Source of the DNA: Fasciola hepatica
Lineage: Eukaryota; Platyhelminthes; Trematoda; Plagiorchiida; Fasciolidae
Length of the DNA stretch: 64,000 nt
Assembly (NCBI GenBank): GCA_948099385.1
Contig: CANUEZ040000167.1
Location: 2,996,001 to 3,060,000 of the forward strand
Direction: 5' to 3'
The notes below the pieces were generated by a model. The model was not told the origin of the DNA and did not search any database. It saw nothing but the letters and a program-made list of their open reading frames with translations. Shown here one piece after another: positions 1 through 11,848 of the stretch (position 1 is its first letter; every line of letters starts with the position of its first letter). The position numbers and the translations under genes were made by a program.

Positions 1-3000
1 CCGAGGATCCTAGGTTTCGTTCTAATGCTCTAAATTTGATACCAGCATCACTGTGTATATCAACTGGTGATACCAAGAGGGGTACCAAAGCTGTGGGGAG
101 TCTGAAGTGGTAAGTGCTTTCGGACTGAAGACGGCTTGTCACTCGGTGGTGGGGGTTGGCGGAGGTCGCTTTGGGCATACTTTCGCAAAGTATTTTTATA
201 CGAATGGAGTCAGCTTTTTGATAATGGGAAACACTCAATTATCCTAGATTGGCAGCTGAGAAGCTATTTTACCGACCTTTTTTAGATTAGCTGGTTGTCT
301 ATAGGTTCAGCCTTCAGAGAGAATCCTCAAATATTTTGAGTTGAGGGGATGCACCTGGGTTCTGTTATTCTTAACATCACCCCAGATAGCCTAATGGAAA
401 CTAAACCGATAACAGCAAGCAAACCGACGCGGTGAGATACGTAACCACGTGCAGCGGGAATGGAGGCGAAATGTCCAGCAATGCGGATGAGATCGAAAAG
501 GTCGCAGGGTGAAGTATGCCAACAACAAAAATTTACTGAAAAATGCACCCATGAAAAATTGGAAACCCTAATAACATGATGCCAGCGGAGGCAATCACAA
601 GAACAGCGTACAACCGATCGGAATGAGAGCAGGAGCGACTTCAAGTGAGATAAGGGTAGAAGTAGCAAGGGGGGAGCAGGTAAGCATCGGGCAAATTATC
701 CACCTTGAAGCAGGCGTGTTACTAAGTAACGACTAGGAGATGGAATAACGGTTTTGGACCCATGTGAAACTCATTTGCGGGGGCGAATAGCATGCAGAAG
801 TGAAGATGGGGTGGAGGGTAGATAAATGTCCCGTGGCCGTTATAAATAATGAAGAATACGACAACGGTAAAGAGCGCTATGGAACCGGTGGTTTCGACAG
901 GAGAAAGTGATCGGAACATAGGATTTGAAGTAACACAGGAACAGCCTGCGGACTTGGCAGCTGAAATCGGAGGTCCCATATCGGTGAACTCGGTTGTATA
1001 GCAAACGAGCAAGAACTCCGGAGGGATTAAGGACAACCGGGTGTTGTTCATGGGGAGACCATAGGATTGCAGGCGATGGGACGCGAACTGTTTGCGTAGG
1101 TTGTGTGGTCGACAGATGATAGCGTGAAAACTTTAGGTAAAGCAATATGGAGTGCGGAAAAATACAGCGATTACAAAGTTGTATAAATCGCCGGGAAGAT
1201 GATAGAATGGATGAGTTGTAGGTACTCATTTTCAGTCCACATTGCAATAGGTGTGTCCTGTCATATTGACATGTAACTGAAGCTGCATGACATGGCACCG
1301 AGAGGGTTGGGGTTTAACAGCAGAGAGTATGGAGGGTGGGCACCTACCAAATTGTATATGTATATATATATATCATATCAGGAAAAATGATTCAGAGAAG
1401 TCGAACGAGTGGCACATCTTGTGAGAGAAAGGGAATGTCAAGGTGATTAAAGAAAGGCCGACGGAGGACAGGTGAGGATTCAACGTGTGGGTGATGATTT
1501 ATTAGCATAAAGGTGGTGATTGTGTAATGAAACAACGTTGGACGCGTTGAAGGTGATGGCATGGAAGAAGGGCACAAAATGGTGACTTTATTGCAGATTG
1601 ACGGTAGGTGTACAACTTGTTGACGACTTTGACAGGTACCTTGATGTATGACACCGGAAAAGCTGCATGAAAAATGTATGAGACGTACAAATGTGGAGGG
1701 GTCAAGTGGCACGCCGGAATCAGGATACACAGCTAGATTGGCACTGTAAGAGTGAGCATTTGGGCTGACGACGAGGGCAAATGATTGCCTATCACAGGAT
1801 TGACTTCTAGAGAACTACAAAATATATTTGTGCGAAATTCGGCGTCTGTCAAATTTTAGTGAGTAAATGAACAATGACAGTAGAAGGGCCAGCAAGTGGA
1901 TGGCAGCAGCAAATTCTGACATGTTAACTAGGCACGTTTACCGAGGGGACGGCAGAGTGAACGCACGTGGGATGCAAGGAATGTGGGCGGAGAGGATCTT
2001 GCCAAAATCGATGGTCACTGTATGGGTGACTATGGGTTGCCAAGGGAGGAAGAGGGTTGGTGGGCGGGAGTGAATGCTACGCGCTATTGAGCACATAACT
2101 GAGGTGATAAATTTGCCGGGCTAGAATAGTTAAGTCGCAATCTCACTACTGAGAGCGGGCTGGATGGAGGAACAGTCGTTGGAGATTACAGAGCAGAAGA
2201 CGTGTTTGCGGCAGCATTAGGATAGTACCGGTGAGGTTCCCTAATCCAAAAGTGATGTTAGTGTGTGTGAATGACTATGGGCTGGACACATAACCTCAAA
2301 ACCGTTTCTGATGAGAGAAGGTGCAATCCACCAACCTAGTTGCGCCGGCACATCGCTGAGGACGTCCTGCACGGCTGAGGTGCACCAGCCAACGCAGTTG
2401 ATTTTACCGCACCGAGCACTGTTGGGATTAGAATGATTTGTAGCAGTTGGTACAGTAAAGTAGCCAGATTTCCGGTAGCTGTGTTGAGGAGTTCTAAATA
2501 TCAAAGCCAGTCGGACAACAATCGAGTAAGGTGCGAACCCCACACCGTGTCGACGGTCCAGTTTTATATCCAGCGAGAAAATGTGTCAAATTGTTGCTCG
2601 TGGGATGAGTTGGGCAAAAAGGTCTCTGGTCGGTAAATTTTGACAAAAAATAGAAACAGACCGCTGTCTGGCATTTTGCCAGCAGTGAAGTTGGATAGAG
2701 GTGCAACGACAATGCATGGTAGAATCTGGATGGAGGATAGAATGGGTAGGAGGAGAGCTGGGAATTACAACAATAAAGGCCAGGTTTGAGGATCTGGTAT
2801 CAGCCTAACCCGGGCCTGGGCGTGATTTAGTAACAAGTCTAAAAAGTTAAAAATGAGCAAACCCATGTGACTAGGTATGCGCAGATTAACTGAGGATGCC
2901 ATAGAACAGATTATCGGGACAATGGTTGGAGCCGGATGACCACTAGCAGCAACTGATGGGGTTATTGAGAAAGCGTGTTTAAGTAGGAAACCGTGAGGTT

Positions 3001-3150
3001 CAGGTTTGCTAAGGTGTGAGAGGTTTCCCGGAAAAGAAAAGCATACAGGGTGGGGTTTAAAGATTAGCTAGAAGTCGGGTCCTACTTCAAAAGTACTAGT
3101 CCTGGACATGATAGTGTCAGCTAACATCATGGCATTTTCAAGGGTGAGGT
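1..3150. other. No gene recognised; decayed repeat-like sequence
   Basis: I see no convincing coding region here. The plus strand is purine-rich, so the minus strand is pyrimidine-rich, like the stretch that follows the plus-strand CR1 copy C at 24.1-26 kb. It may be 3' non-coding or flanking sequence of the minus-strand CR1 copy A that begins at about 3.15 kb, but I find no shared motif that proves it. A short TA-rich tract lies near 1356-1375. Open frames on both strands are short and resemble nothing I know. Confidence 0.4.
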
Positions 3151-3156
3151 AATGTA

Positions 3157-6037
3157 CTATTTGTGTTTTGAAGTGAGTGGGGGAGCACATCGTCGAATTT
3201 CAGTAAAGAGCTTATTCCAAAGTCTGAAATATTTTGGCAGAAACAAATCATGTCTCATGGATATCCTAGCATTTGGAACAAAAAGACGCAGATCTCCGTG
3301 ACGGAGAAAGTAGGGAGTAGGTGACTGGACACACGGAGTGTCAGTAGAAGAAAGCGTCAGGCGATGTATAAGCCAAGGGAAGAAGCAAAGGTTAAGTTTC
3401 ATACGGTGTGGTCAAAGAGGGTTGATGTTGAGGCCAGCACGGCACCCTTTATTGCTAAGTGCGGTGGAATAACCAGGCAGCTATTTCGTGGATGAGCGTT
3501 CTACGTTCTCTAAAGTTATCCTGTCGAATTGAAGAATGTCAGTGAAGATGATAGGGAAGTACTCCATGCTAGGTCGGACATGGGACGTATACGATGAGAG
3601 TTTTGTGTCGCGCAGGTCGAGAGATCTGCTTAGAAGTTCCATTGATTTGTTTTCCCTGGCAGCCAGGAAAGATAGGCATTTCGAGAAGTTCAGGGAGCAA
3701 GAGTTTTGTAACCCAGGATATCGTGCTGATGGGTTACTGTTACTAAAGGAGTTATGTAAAAGAAAAGAATTCGGAGGGAGGTTACAGTGTGCGGTCATGA
3801 AGCTGCATTTCTGAACAGGTAATTCAATCTTCCTGGCTTGACGCTATGGTTCAAAGAGCTCTGAATCCTACTGTGTTTTGGGACTTGCGTCAATAAGTTT
3901 CAGGGGTGAGAATTAACATACGACTTCTATGTCGTCCGCAAATAGGAACGGGGCACCGTGATGGATCGTAGGGAAGACGTCAATAATGTACATTTAGAAT
4001 AGAAGTAGTCCTAGCAAGCTTCCTTGAATGACACCACTGGCAACGGGGGGAGGGTTTGAGAGACGGTTGTCGGTTGGGGCAACTTGGCTGTGGTGAGAAA
4101 GATAGGTGGAGAACCAGTTGAGAATAAGGGGTTTGAGTCCAAAGCCTTGGAGCTTGGTCACGGACAGCGAGTGAGAAAAGTTGTCCAAGGTCTTAGTAGC
4201 ACCCAGGGAGATGACAGTTGGGCATTTTCCACTGTCTGCGGCTGCAGTGAACACGTCTAAAAAGTCAAGCTGACAGCTGCTACAAGACCGAGTTTTTAGA
4301 AAGCCATGTTGGCCTCTAAGTGCCAAGTTATTAGACAATGAGTAATCAGAGAAGCGCTTTTTATCTAAGCTCTCGAATAGTCTGGATTTCACGGGTGTGA
4401 TTAGTCGGTAGGTAATTGAAGGGGTCAAGGAGAGGACCCTTTTTAGGGCGAGGGGTAATGTTGGATGCTTTTCACCGTGACGGAGAAATTACAGACTTCA
4501 GAGATAATCCCAAGACTTTCAAAAATAGACTTGCAACAACAGGCTCCCCTGATCGAAGCAGCGATGATGGAAATTCATCAAAGCTGAGGTGGGATGACAG
4601 CTTGGCGTTGCGGAATAAATGAAACACTTCGCTGGGCGTAGGTCCTATATCGGACAGAAAGCATGCGGTAAAGTGAACTAGTCGAGTATGAACAGTTCCA
4701 TAGTCAATAGTTATAAAAGAAGAGAATACCGATTTGAGTGCCTCGGCGATCGCAGCGGGTCTAATGACCTGTGTGCAGCCTGGTAACTTCAGGTATGAAA
4801 TACCTGGACTAGAGTTTGCGTTTCTATCCCTGATTTTGAGTGAAATCCAGAGTATCATATCCGGCCGTCGAAAGGTGGAAGCTTTCAGTTTTATGTGGAG
4901 TGTTTCAGTGGTGACTAGAATAGCACTAGGGAGCCCACGCAGGAGAATAAAGACAGAAAAGTCACGCGACTTCCCGTATGACGCTTGGACCTTTTCGTAA
5001 TTCATTAGCAAAGATGTGAGTGCATCAGACCGGAAGCAGGGGGTTTGATAAGTACTGATCTGACTTAAGCCGCGAGAAAGTTCAGAATATAGCAGATTTG
5101 CTTCAAGCTGAGGTTCGTATGTCAAACAGTAGTCTCCCCACTCGATGAGGTGCTTTGATTCGGTGAGTCGCTGCCATTCGTATTGAAGAAACGCCGAATC
5201 TAGGGACCATTTGTGTTGTTACAAATGACGGCACTAAAATTACACGAAAACACTCTATGATCGCTTCCGGAGAAGTGGTTAGGCATGTCAGTTTTGCATG
5301 CTGGACAGGTCTAGGGTGGTGCTTTGTTCTTCCTGGTCTGAGTGAGAACACGTTGGGTCCGGGGGCCTACTCGAATGCAGGGGAGGAAATCAAATAGGTA
5401 GTGCAGAGAGGTGAACGTGTCCCAGTTGATATCGCGTGCAATAACGTCGCCAGCGATCAGCTTAGCTCCGAGAGGTATATTGGACAGGTAGTTAAACGCG
5501 GTAATTAGAGGCATAAAGTCAGAAGCAGCTGTGCTAGGATGTCTATACACACAGCCAAAGTAAAGGAGCGTGCGAGCAAGTTAAACGTCAACTAATAGAG
5601 AGTCCTACACTGTGCTCAGGATAGGGTGGTAGTTAGAGGTTGCGGTAAAACTGTACTTGATTTAGATTAAACATCCACCAGCTCGACGACATCTGCTTTT
5701 AATAAGCTTCTGAAGGCCTATCAGAGGGATTCTGTGTAGGTGGGGTGGAACTGGTTAGCCAAGTCTCAGTGATGAGGACAAAATCGGGGCTGTGCAGGAG
5801 TACGAGCCTTTGTAGTGAGTCAAATTTATTAACAAGAGACCGACAATTCATGAGGAGTGGAGGACCTTTAGTGGGTTTGTTCTTGGTCGGAGAGGAAGGA
5901 CAGTGCGGTATACGGACCGGATCGTCTAGGAAGGAGCTAGGTTGTGTATCAACACTGGAAAGTTTGTGGGTTGAATGAATTGTAGTAAGTTGATGTTCAT
6001 TTGAGCGAAAGGGCTGGGGTGGATGAACTACTTTCAC
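3157..6037 (-). pseudogene. CR1-type non-LTR retrotransposon copy A, ORF2 (endonuclease-reverse transcriptase), broken
   Basis: Decayed ORF2 of a CR1-clade LINE read from 6037 down to about 3157. The endonuclease start shows NCRSLVNKFDSL and LITETWL (5699-6037) and a damaged GDFN motif reading LIAGDVIARDINW (5311-5550). A linker occupies 4472-5125. The reverse transcriptase shows GQHGFLKTRSCSSCQLDF, GVIQGSLLGLLLF (3994-4428) and the catalytic FADDI near 3930-3945. The thumb and C-terminal region follow at 3481-3798 and 3157-3402 (FRLWNKL). Several stops and frameshifts separate the blocks, so it cannot make protein. The same block order occurs in copies B (11.85-14.73 kb) and C (21.2-24.1 kb). 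Clade assignment rests on motif memory, not on a tree. Confidence 0.85.
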
Positions 6038-6055
6038 CGGATGGCTTGAAAGGGG

Positions 6056-6832
6056 TCAAAAACACAGAGTGTTCTGTAAGGTGAACTGGGGGATATGACA
6101 CACCATGTATAGTGAAATAAGCCGAGTAAGCATATCTGGCGAGAGATTCAGCTTGGTTTCTGGGCTAGGCTGGGTATGGCTAGTGCTGATTGAGGCCCAT
6201 AGGCTTGAAGGAGATCGGTGGTTTGCAGGTCCACTTAGTGCGGAACAACACCCTGGAAGGTAACTACCGAGTGCCTCCCTACTCGTGGATACTGTTGGCT
6301 GTGGCATAGAAATATTAGCAGAGGGGGACTAGAACCCATGAAGAGAGGGAGGAAAGGGGAGTGTGGTAGTATCATACACCTTGGCACCTGCCTTATTACT
6401 GACTGTAACACAGGTGCCCTCTTCACGTTAGTAAGTTGGCGAGCTGTAACCTGGAGGGGGAGCATGAAACGGAAGAGGGATAAAAACGTGCGGGTTGGCA
6501 CAGAGGCAGGAAAGTCACGGGGATTGTTGTCAGTAACCTGCAGTAGGAAAGGGATTCAGAATACTCGAGGTGAGTGGATGATAGAAAGAGGGCGATTCAT
6601 GTGGGAAAGTGTTACTCAGGTTATGGCAGAGGTTTTGTAAAACACTTAAGTAATAATTCAGTATGAAAGGTGGCATTATTGGAGAGGCCCGGGGGTTAGT
6701 TGTAACAGCCTGGTAAGGATGATACTCAGAAGGTGTAGGAAGAGCTTGACGAGGTGGTATGTACGGTGCAACTAGTGGACTATTGTTTTCAGTGGGGAGG
6801 TAGGTCTTGAATAGTGCTCCGGAGCCCACCAT
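6056..6832 (-). pseudogene. CR1 copy A, ORF1 C-terminal fragment
   Basis: The frame at 6530-6832 reads FKTYLPTENNSPLVAPYIPP and later NPFPTAGY. It parallels the C-terminal third of the intact ORF1 of copy B (FKTYLPNPNHQPLVAPYIPP, NPFSTAGH). A second frame at 6235-6501 continues with a proline-rich tail, implying a frameshift. The N-terminal RRM-like part found in copy B is missing, so copy A is 5'-truncated at about 6830, the usual outcome of incomplete target-primed reverse transcription. ORF1 proteins of this family are presumed RNA-binding chaperones. Confidence 0.75.
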
Positions 6833-7199
6833 GCCCCTGGTCCTTTAGCTAACCACCCTCTGGCATACATCAACAGTCTTTTACGTACCCATATTATCGA
6901 GCGCTTACATTGGCCAGGGGATCCTCGTACTGATGTTTTGTCCAGCCAATCAGGAAATGTAGCGAGGCTACTTAGTCAAAGGCCTTCTCGCTTACCTCCT
7001 TATATCCGGGAGTAGATCATTTCTGGGTTGTCCTCCGGTGACTTTCACGCAGCCATCGCGGAATTGTTCAACACCCACCTTTCTTATTCCTTGATAGTTT
7101 CAACTCGCGTCCCTCTCCCTGTACTTTCTTCTTGTTATAACTCGCCCACGATGCTAAGCCCAGACACCCACCTCCACAATAATGGGTGATCCATGATCT

Positions 7200-7712
7200 T
7201 GCTTTTCTCCTGGTTCATCCTAAATAAGCTTCATCAATAAAACTGTCATAACATCAACTCCTGATATCATCCCTATTACTGAAAACTGGATCAAGGAACA
7301 AAATCCCCACAAGCCACATTTTCCTGAAGGATACAGGGTTATTAAAATAAATAGAAATCATAGACTCGGAGGTGGTTGCCCAGTGTACGTGCAGCAGGTC
7401 TTTTCAATATCTCCCATTACATACAAGTTTCATTTGACCTCTGGATCGTTACCTCTTGGTGGGTTCTCAAAAGCCGGTCGACCCATTATCCGCGATTTGG
7501 GCCTGAACTATTCTAGCTCCCTCAACTTCTCTGAGCACGTCGCCTTCCAAGCAGCCGAGGCTAAAACAGATGTGGCCCTTATCTTCCGATTCTTTCGTCT
7601 CCGAGACAGTGTCATCAATCGCTACAGACCTGGGCTACACTGGGCCTCTATTCTCCTTAGATTGTTTGGTTTTTGTGTTTATAAAGCTTGTAACCGTCTG
7701 TCATTTAGCTAG
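7200..7712 (+). pseudogene. CR1 fragment with internal deletion (endonuclease joined to RT C-terminus)
   Basis: The plus strand encodes an endonuclease piece (PITENWIKEQNPHKPHF, then NRNHRLGGGCPVYV near 7382). Without a usual reverse transcriptase in between, this leads into the RT C-terminal block IIRDLGLNYSSSLNFSEHVA near 7488. Intact relatives such as copy B keep about 500 codons between these two blocks, so an internal deletion of roughly 1.5-2 kb is implied. The frame closes at 7710. No function is expected. Confidence 0.7.
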
Positions 7713-7824
7713 GAAGGCTTAGGAAAAATATCCAAAATTTTCTACGTAGCTTTACACTCTCGAAAAGTTCAACTTACTGACCCATAATCTTTCCGCCTTC
7801 TTCACATTATCTCCTGAATTACCA

Positions 7825-8158
7825 ATGGACCCTCCAAAGGTCCTTCGCAAACGTGCCAAGGTCCCGGGTGCAAATCAGGCAATTCGCACTGTCAGGCCCA
7901 GAAAAACCAGGAACACTCAACCTCAGTCTGCACTCAGTCCATGCTCAGTAGCTCTCGTTGATGTTTATGACTTAGTCAACAAGAAGAATAACTAAGCAGA
8001 TCAAAAAGTGGAGGACCTGTATAACCAGATTCAGTCCATCGATGATATTCTATTAAAGATATCCTCCATATCTAGCGTAATGGAATCCACGCCTAAAGCT
8101 AATCGCCAGAGCCTAGCCATGGCCCTAATAGCACACCGGATCCAGACCGGCACCGGAC
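7825..8158 (+). pseudogene. CR1 ORF1 N-terminal fragment
   Basis: An ATG at 7825 opens MDPPKVLRKRAKVPG, followed by LSPCSVALVDVYDLVNKK. This parallels the start of the intact ORF1 of copy B (NPCSVSLTDVFGGANKR). A TAA at 7993-7995 interrupts the frame, after which ADQKVEDLYNQIQSIDDIL continues the same alignment. It stops before the RRM-like core, and a CCGGTAA-type short repeat replaces the rest from about 8159. It follows only about 110 bp after the previous CR1 scrap, so the two could be one rearranged copy or two insertions. Confidence 0.65.
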
Positions 8159-8232
8159 CGGTTCCGGTAAGATGCCGGTAGAGTTCCGGTGGTATTCCGG
8201 CAATATGCTGGTGATCTTCCGGTAAACAGTGG
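8159..8232. repeat. Short CCGGT-type tandem repeat
   Basis: Units built on CCGGT recur every 10-15 nt (CCGGTAAGAT, CCGGTAGAGTT, CCGGTGGTATT, CCGGCAATAT). The 17-mer at 8164-8180 matches, with one mismatch, the reverse complement of 19604-19620, which lies just upstream of the CR1 copy C ORF1 fragment. Confidence 0.7.
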
Positions 8233-8663
8233 GCAAGCGGAAAATCGACTTGCTCTGACCCATAATCCATCTCCAAGTACCTCCAGGTTTCAAATCCCAT
8301 TCCTACGATAATAACGCTCCGTTAGCCGCTATCCAAGAGTGCTCACAATCGTTGCCAGAAAACCACATTAGCTAAAGGCATTAAATTTGCTGTTTCCCCA
8401 ATAACGGTTTTGTCAATGGGCCATGTACATTACAAAACTCTCATGTATAAGTGGTTCTTAAAACTCTCAATGGCGGTCGGATGCAAACGCGTTTAAAGGC
8501 ACCAATGAGCATAAAATGCAGAAGTAATTGTAAGTGGTAAATGTTTATAAAAATCACTGTACAAGAGAAGGTTGAACATATTCTCCCAACGTCATGTTGT
8601 GTGCCGGCGAGATCTGGAAGGGAAAATACAAATGAAACAATGGTTTGGCCATGTGATTGATGG

Positions 8664-8664
<1 letters not shown>

Positions 8665-8694
<30 letters not shown>
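8665..8694. repeat. (TA)15 microsatellite
   Basis: Uninterrupted alternating TA of about 30 nt. Confidence 0.95.
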
Positions 8695-8695
<1 letters not shown>

Positions 8696-8699
8696 TAAC

Positions 8700-9660
8700 T
8701 TCGCATACCTTGCAGCGTGAAGGGAGGACGTGAAATTATCGAATTGTTGTACACAAATGAAATATACCTTTTTAGGTGTATTTCACGGGAGAATTTGAGC
8801 TTACTTGGCAATCCGACGACCAAAACCCCGATCCCGGGCATCCGTAAACCACTATTTCACGATGCGCTCGATATCCAAAGGTGGTGCCTCCTGGAACCGT
8901 GTAGTCGTTTTGAAGGCTCCTGTGAAATTAATTGTGGTATTGAGGAAACAGCTTTACCTATCACAGCGTAGGGAAATCGGTAATTTCCGATTGGTAATTT
9001 TCCTGGAGTTTCGGTCTGATTACACCGAAGCTCCAGGTCTTCTTCAACTAGCGAAGACAACATTCTTCGCACAGTTGATCCCAGATCGGTGCCAACGTGG
9101 CGCTGTAGGGCGTTCACCTTCATTTGTAAGCCTAACCAATTATGCAAATCACGGTGCAGTTGAAATTACTGTTTATTTCCAGGTCATTTTCCAACTTATT
9201 CAGTTGAGCTTCACCGTTGGCCTGAAATGGTTATAATAATTGTATATTTCGGATGCGCCCGAAGCATGCTAGAATGCATGATCAGATGATTATAGTGATG
9301 CCGGAATGACGATTCACAAAAGGGTACAACAAGTGCATGCAGAGTATCAGAGAGAGTGTTACAGTGAACTAAAACTGTAGTAATGCCCGGCAAATTTGAA
9401 GGTCAAGGTCGAATGATGTCAGTTGGTCTGGAGTACATGCATAAGTGGTATATGAAATAATTACCACTAGTGGAAATTCGAACATATTGAAAGGAAATGT
9501 TTTTGGTGCGCTACAGAATATGAGAGGCATATGGATAGAAATCTCGTCGAAGCGTTCGGTGAATTATTCACTTTACGACAGGCATGTCAAGAAGTATTAA
9601 CATGGAAATATTTCAGTCTGAAAAGATGGTAGTATATAAAGTGGTGGCTGTATACTGGAG
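8700..9660. other. No gene recognised
   Basis: Open frames on the plus strand (8717-8971 and 8805-9236) overlap each other and show no motif I recognise. Nothing here is supported as a gene. Confidence 0.4.
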
Positions 9661-9675
9661 GAATCATATATTTTC

Positions 9676-9880
9676 GTTTGATTGACTGTCCTTTTTGGAC
9701 TCCACGTTTCACGCGCAAACCTCAGGTCATCCGACCAACCTGCACTCGGAAGCACCAGACTCGAGTTTCGCTCTTGTTAGAGCTCATCAGTGGTGCATAT
9801 CCTCCGCCACACCCAGGGTTTGAACCCGGGCCCTCCCATCTCGAAGGCGTGTGTGTTACCACTGCGCCACCCCGCTCCCG
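9676..9880 (-). mobile_element. tRNA-derived SINE with hammerhead ribozyme
   Basis: Read on the minus strand, the element starts near 9880 with a tRNA-like head. An A-box-like TGGCGCAGTGG lies at 9869-9859 and a B box GGTTCAAACCC at 9826-9816; together these would form an internal RNA polymerase III promoter. About 20 nt after the B box comes a complete hammerhead ribozyme (9796-9752). A tail follows, including a small GTCC/GGAC hairpin near 9685-9700, before the sequence becomes AT-rich. The tRNA head plus hammerhead body is the layout known for the schistosome SM-alpha family. The 3' limit is approximate and no target-site duplication was found by eye. Confidence 0.85.
9752..9796 (-). ncRNA. 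Type I hammerhead ribozyme (minimal stem III)
   Basis: Minus strand, 5' to 3': stem I GCACCA, core CTGATGA, stem II GCTC / loop TAACAA / GAGC, core GAAA, palindromic CTCGAG in the stem III position, then TC and stem I partner TGGTGC. Both stems I (6 bp) and II (4 bp) pair perfectly and every conserved core base is present. The predicted cleavage triplet is GTC, with cleavage between positions 9758 and 9757. Stem III can form only two pairs intramolecularly, but CTCGAG is self-complementary, so two RNAs could pair through it to give a dimeric hammerhead, a behaviour known for animal hammerheads with short stem III. The ends lie in stem I, hence type I. Confidence 0.88.
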
Positions 9881-9899
9881 TTCGAGCTGATCCGAATCA

Positions 9900-11848
9900 C
9901 CAAGTTAAGCTTGTATAGATGTCGACCTCTATGACAGCCAGAAATGCCCGACAGCTTTCAAATGGAGACACGGTTCCGGACCTAGTTAACTCCAAGCGAA
10001 TGCCTCCCACCAATCAGGTCTTCTCCACAGGATGAGGGCAACGGACCCACATTTTTAAACCTGCTTTGCAAGTAATTGCGTGACACAGGAATCATATATG
10101 TTGCAAACAATTGCGTATCTCTTGGGAGGGATACTACCAGAGTGATGGTGGCAGGGAACGGCCGGAGTAAAACAGGTGAGCGTGCGGCAAGTTGTTAACT
10201 TTATGTAGGGTTGGTATGAAATGTCAAAGCGGAAGTGGAAGACTAATCAATATTGACCGTGTGGTTACATCCATTATACAGGTGTTCAGTTCTGCGAGAG
10301 GAAAGGTAAAGTAATCCACAGATAAGTGTACGTCAATAGATGAATGCTGTGTGGTATGTACCATGCAAAAATGACAGATCAATAAAACTGCACAGGTATA
10401 TCGCGGGAAGCGGCCGTGGATCAACGAATATAGAAATAAAATGTATCGGCCGGTGCAGATAGTGGTGTGATTTAGAGGCTGCATACGGGGTCAGTTTTGG
10501 TAATATATCACGAATGCAACATCTGGAAAATCAAAGGTCTCGATAACGGTGATAGTATAGTAAGTAGACGGTGAGTGTCACATTTCTAATGACCAATTTG
10601 ACAGGTGTAACAAATGATGGGAACGGAGCGGCGATGCAGCATGGGAAATGTACCGAAGACGTTCAATCGTGGAGGGAACGTAGTGATCTACAGAGCCCGA
10701 ACACTCGATGCAACAGCATTGCGGATGCGATCGGATGGACCGATGAAGAGTGCAGGTAGTTACTAATTACTTCGCTGCCCACTGGAGGACTACTGAGAGA
10801 TATGTCAGCGCCGGACGTTTTTTTGGTGACCGATGAAGCAATGAACAGTGACAATAAAGGTGTCAGTGTTTGAACAGTATTAGTGGGTTCTAACACGGAA
10901 CGGGCATAATGACATATGGGATTAAAATGAGTTGTATGATTGCAGTGAGATCGAGTAGTCCAGGTTCAAGAAGTCCGATGGCGGGAATCTTGGGGAAAGC
11001 GATCGTGAGACGGGGGAAAATGAAGTTGTGTGTAAATCTCGTTTGTCCTGTCCAGCAAGAGAGGGTCCAAGTTATTCCTGGGAAGTGGACGGCGACAACC
11101 GTCCTTGGGGTGCAGGTTCTGAAAACAAAACGGAGAGGGCTGCAGTCTGGCAATTCTACCAGCTGTGGGTTAGGGGAGAAAGACAGAACACCAAAATCAT
11201 GCTAGTAACAGAAATGGGTGGTCGTGACGTTGAGGTCTTGTTTTTTGGATAAAACAACATAGCGAAAGCGGAGAAGACCGGTACTAGCGACTAATTCTTG
11301 TGAGGCTTAGTGACAGTTACCAAAAAAGCAAGGAAGCGAGAATAGGCGACACTGAGGGCAAATACTTATGTGTAGTTCGACGAATGGTTTATGGAAGACC
11401 ACATCGATTGTGGCGATTTGTTCATCAGAACGAGGCCTGGAATCTTGTGTTGAAATAGGGTCTCAATGAGTAATTAGTTGAAGCGTGGATGAGACTGGTA
11501 CCTTGAGGACCATATTATATATGCTGCTATGTATTTTCTAGCATTATAAATGCTCTTATACGTGGCGGCAGCTGATAAAAAAAGGACATAACCGACTATG
11601 GTAAAATCTGACAGCATGAAAAAAGAATCACCGGAGTAACGGTGGCCAGTAGGGGGTCGTGGTCAGAATCGTTGAAAATAGGAAGTGGCTAGACAAACAC
11701 GTGGAGTGTGCTGTTGACAGTCATGGAGTATAGGTTGGACTGCTTTTATTTGCTAACTATAATACAGAATGCTCCTTACCATCCGTTGGTAATAACTGTC
11801 TACTGAAAAAAGTTGTTAAGCTTTTGGTTAGTATCCCAGGCCCAGTTC
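9900..11848. other. Gene-free stretch, possible 3' region of CR1 copy B
   Basis: No coding region supported. It lies directly 3' (minus sense) of the ORF2 stop of CR1 copy B at 11849 and is pyrimidine-rich on that strand near 11849, so at least its right part may be the 3' untranslated region of that element. I could not define an end. Confidence 0.35.

Noticed and set aside
2300..2330. Second hammerhead core (CTGATGAG on the plus strand)
   Set aside because: No stem II and no GAAA core at the required distance.
8805..9236. 143-codon plus-strand frame as a host gene
   Set aside because: No recognisable motif, overlaps other frames equally long, and no splice or transcript evidence.
9800..9880. 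A genuine tRNA gene on the minus strand
   Set aside because: The A and B boxes are present, but an intact acceptor stem and cloverleaf could not be traced, and a hammerhead follows at once, so it is a tRNA-derived SINE head.
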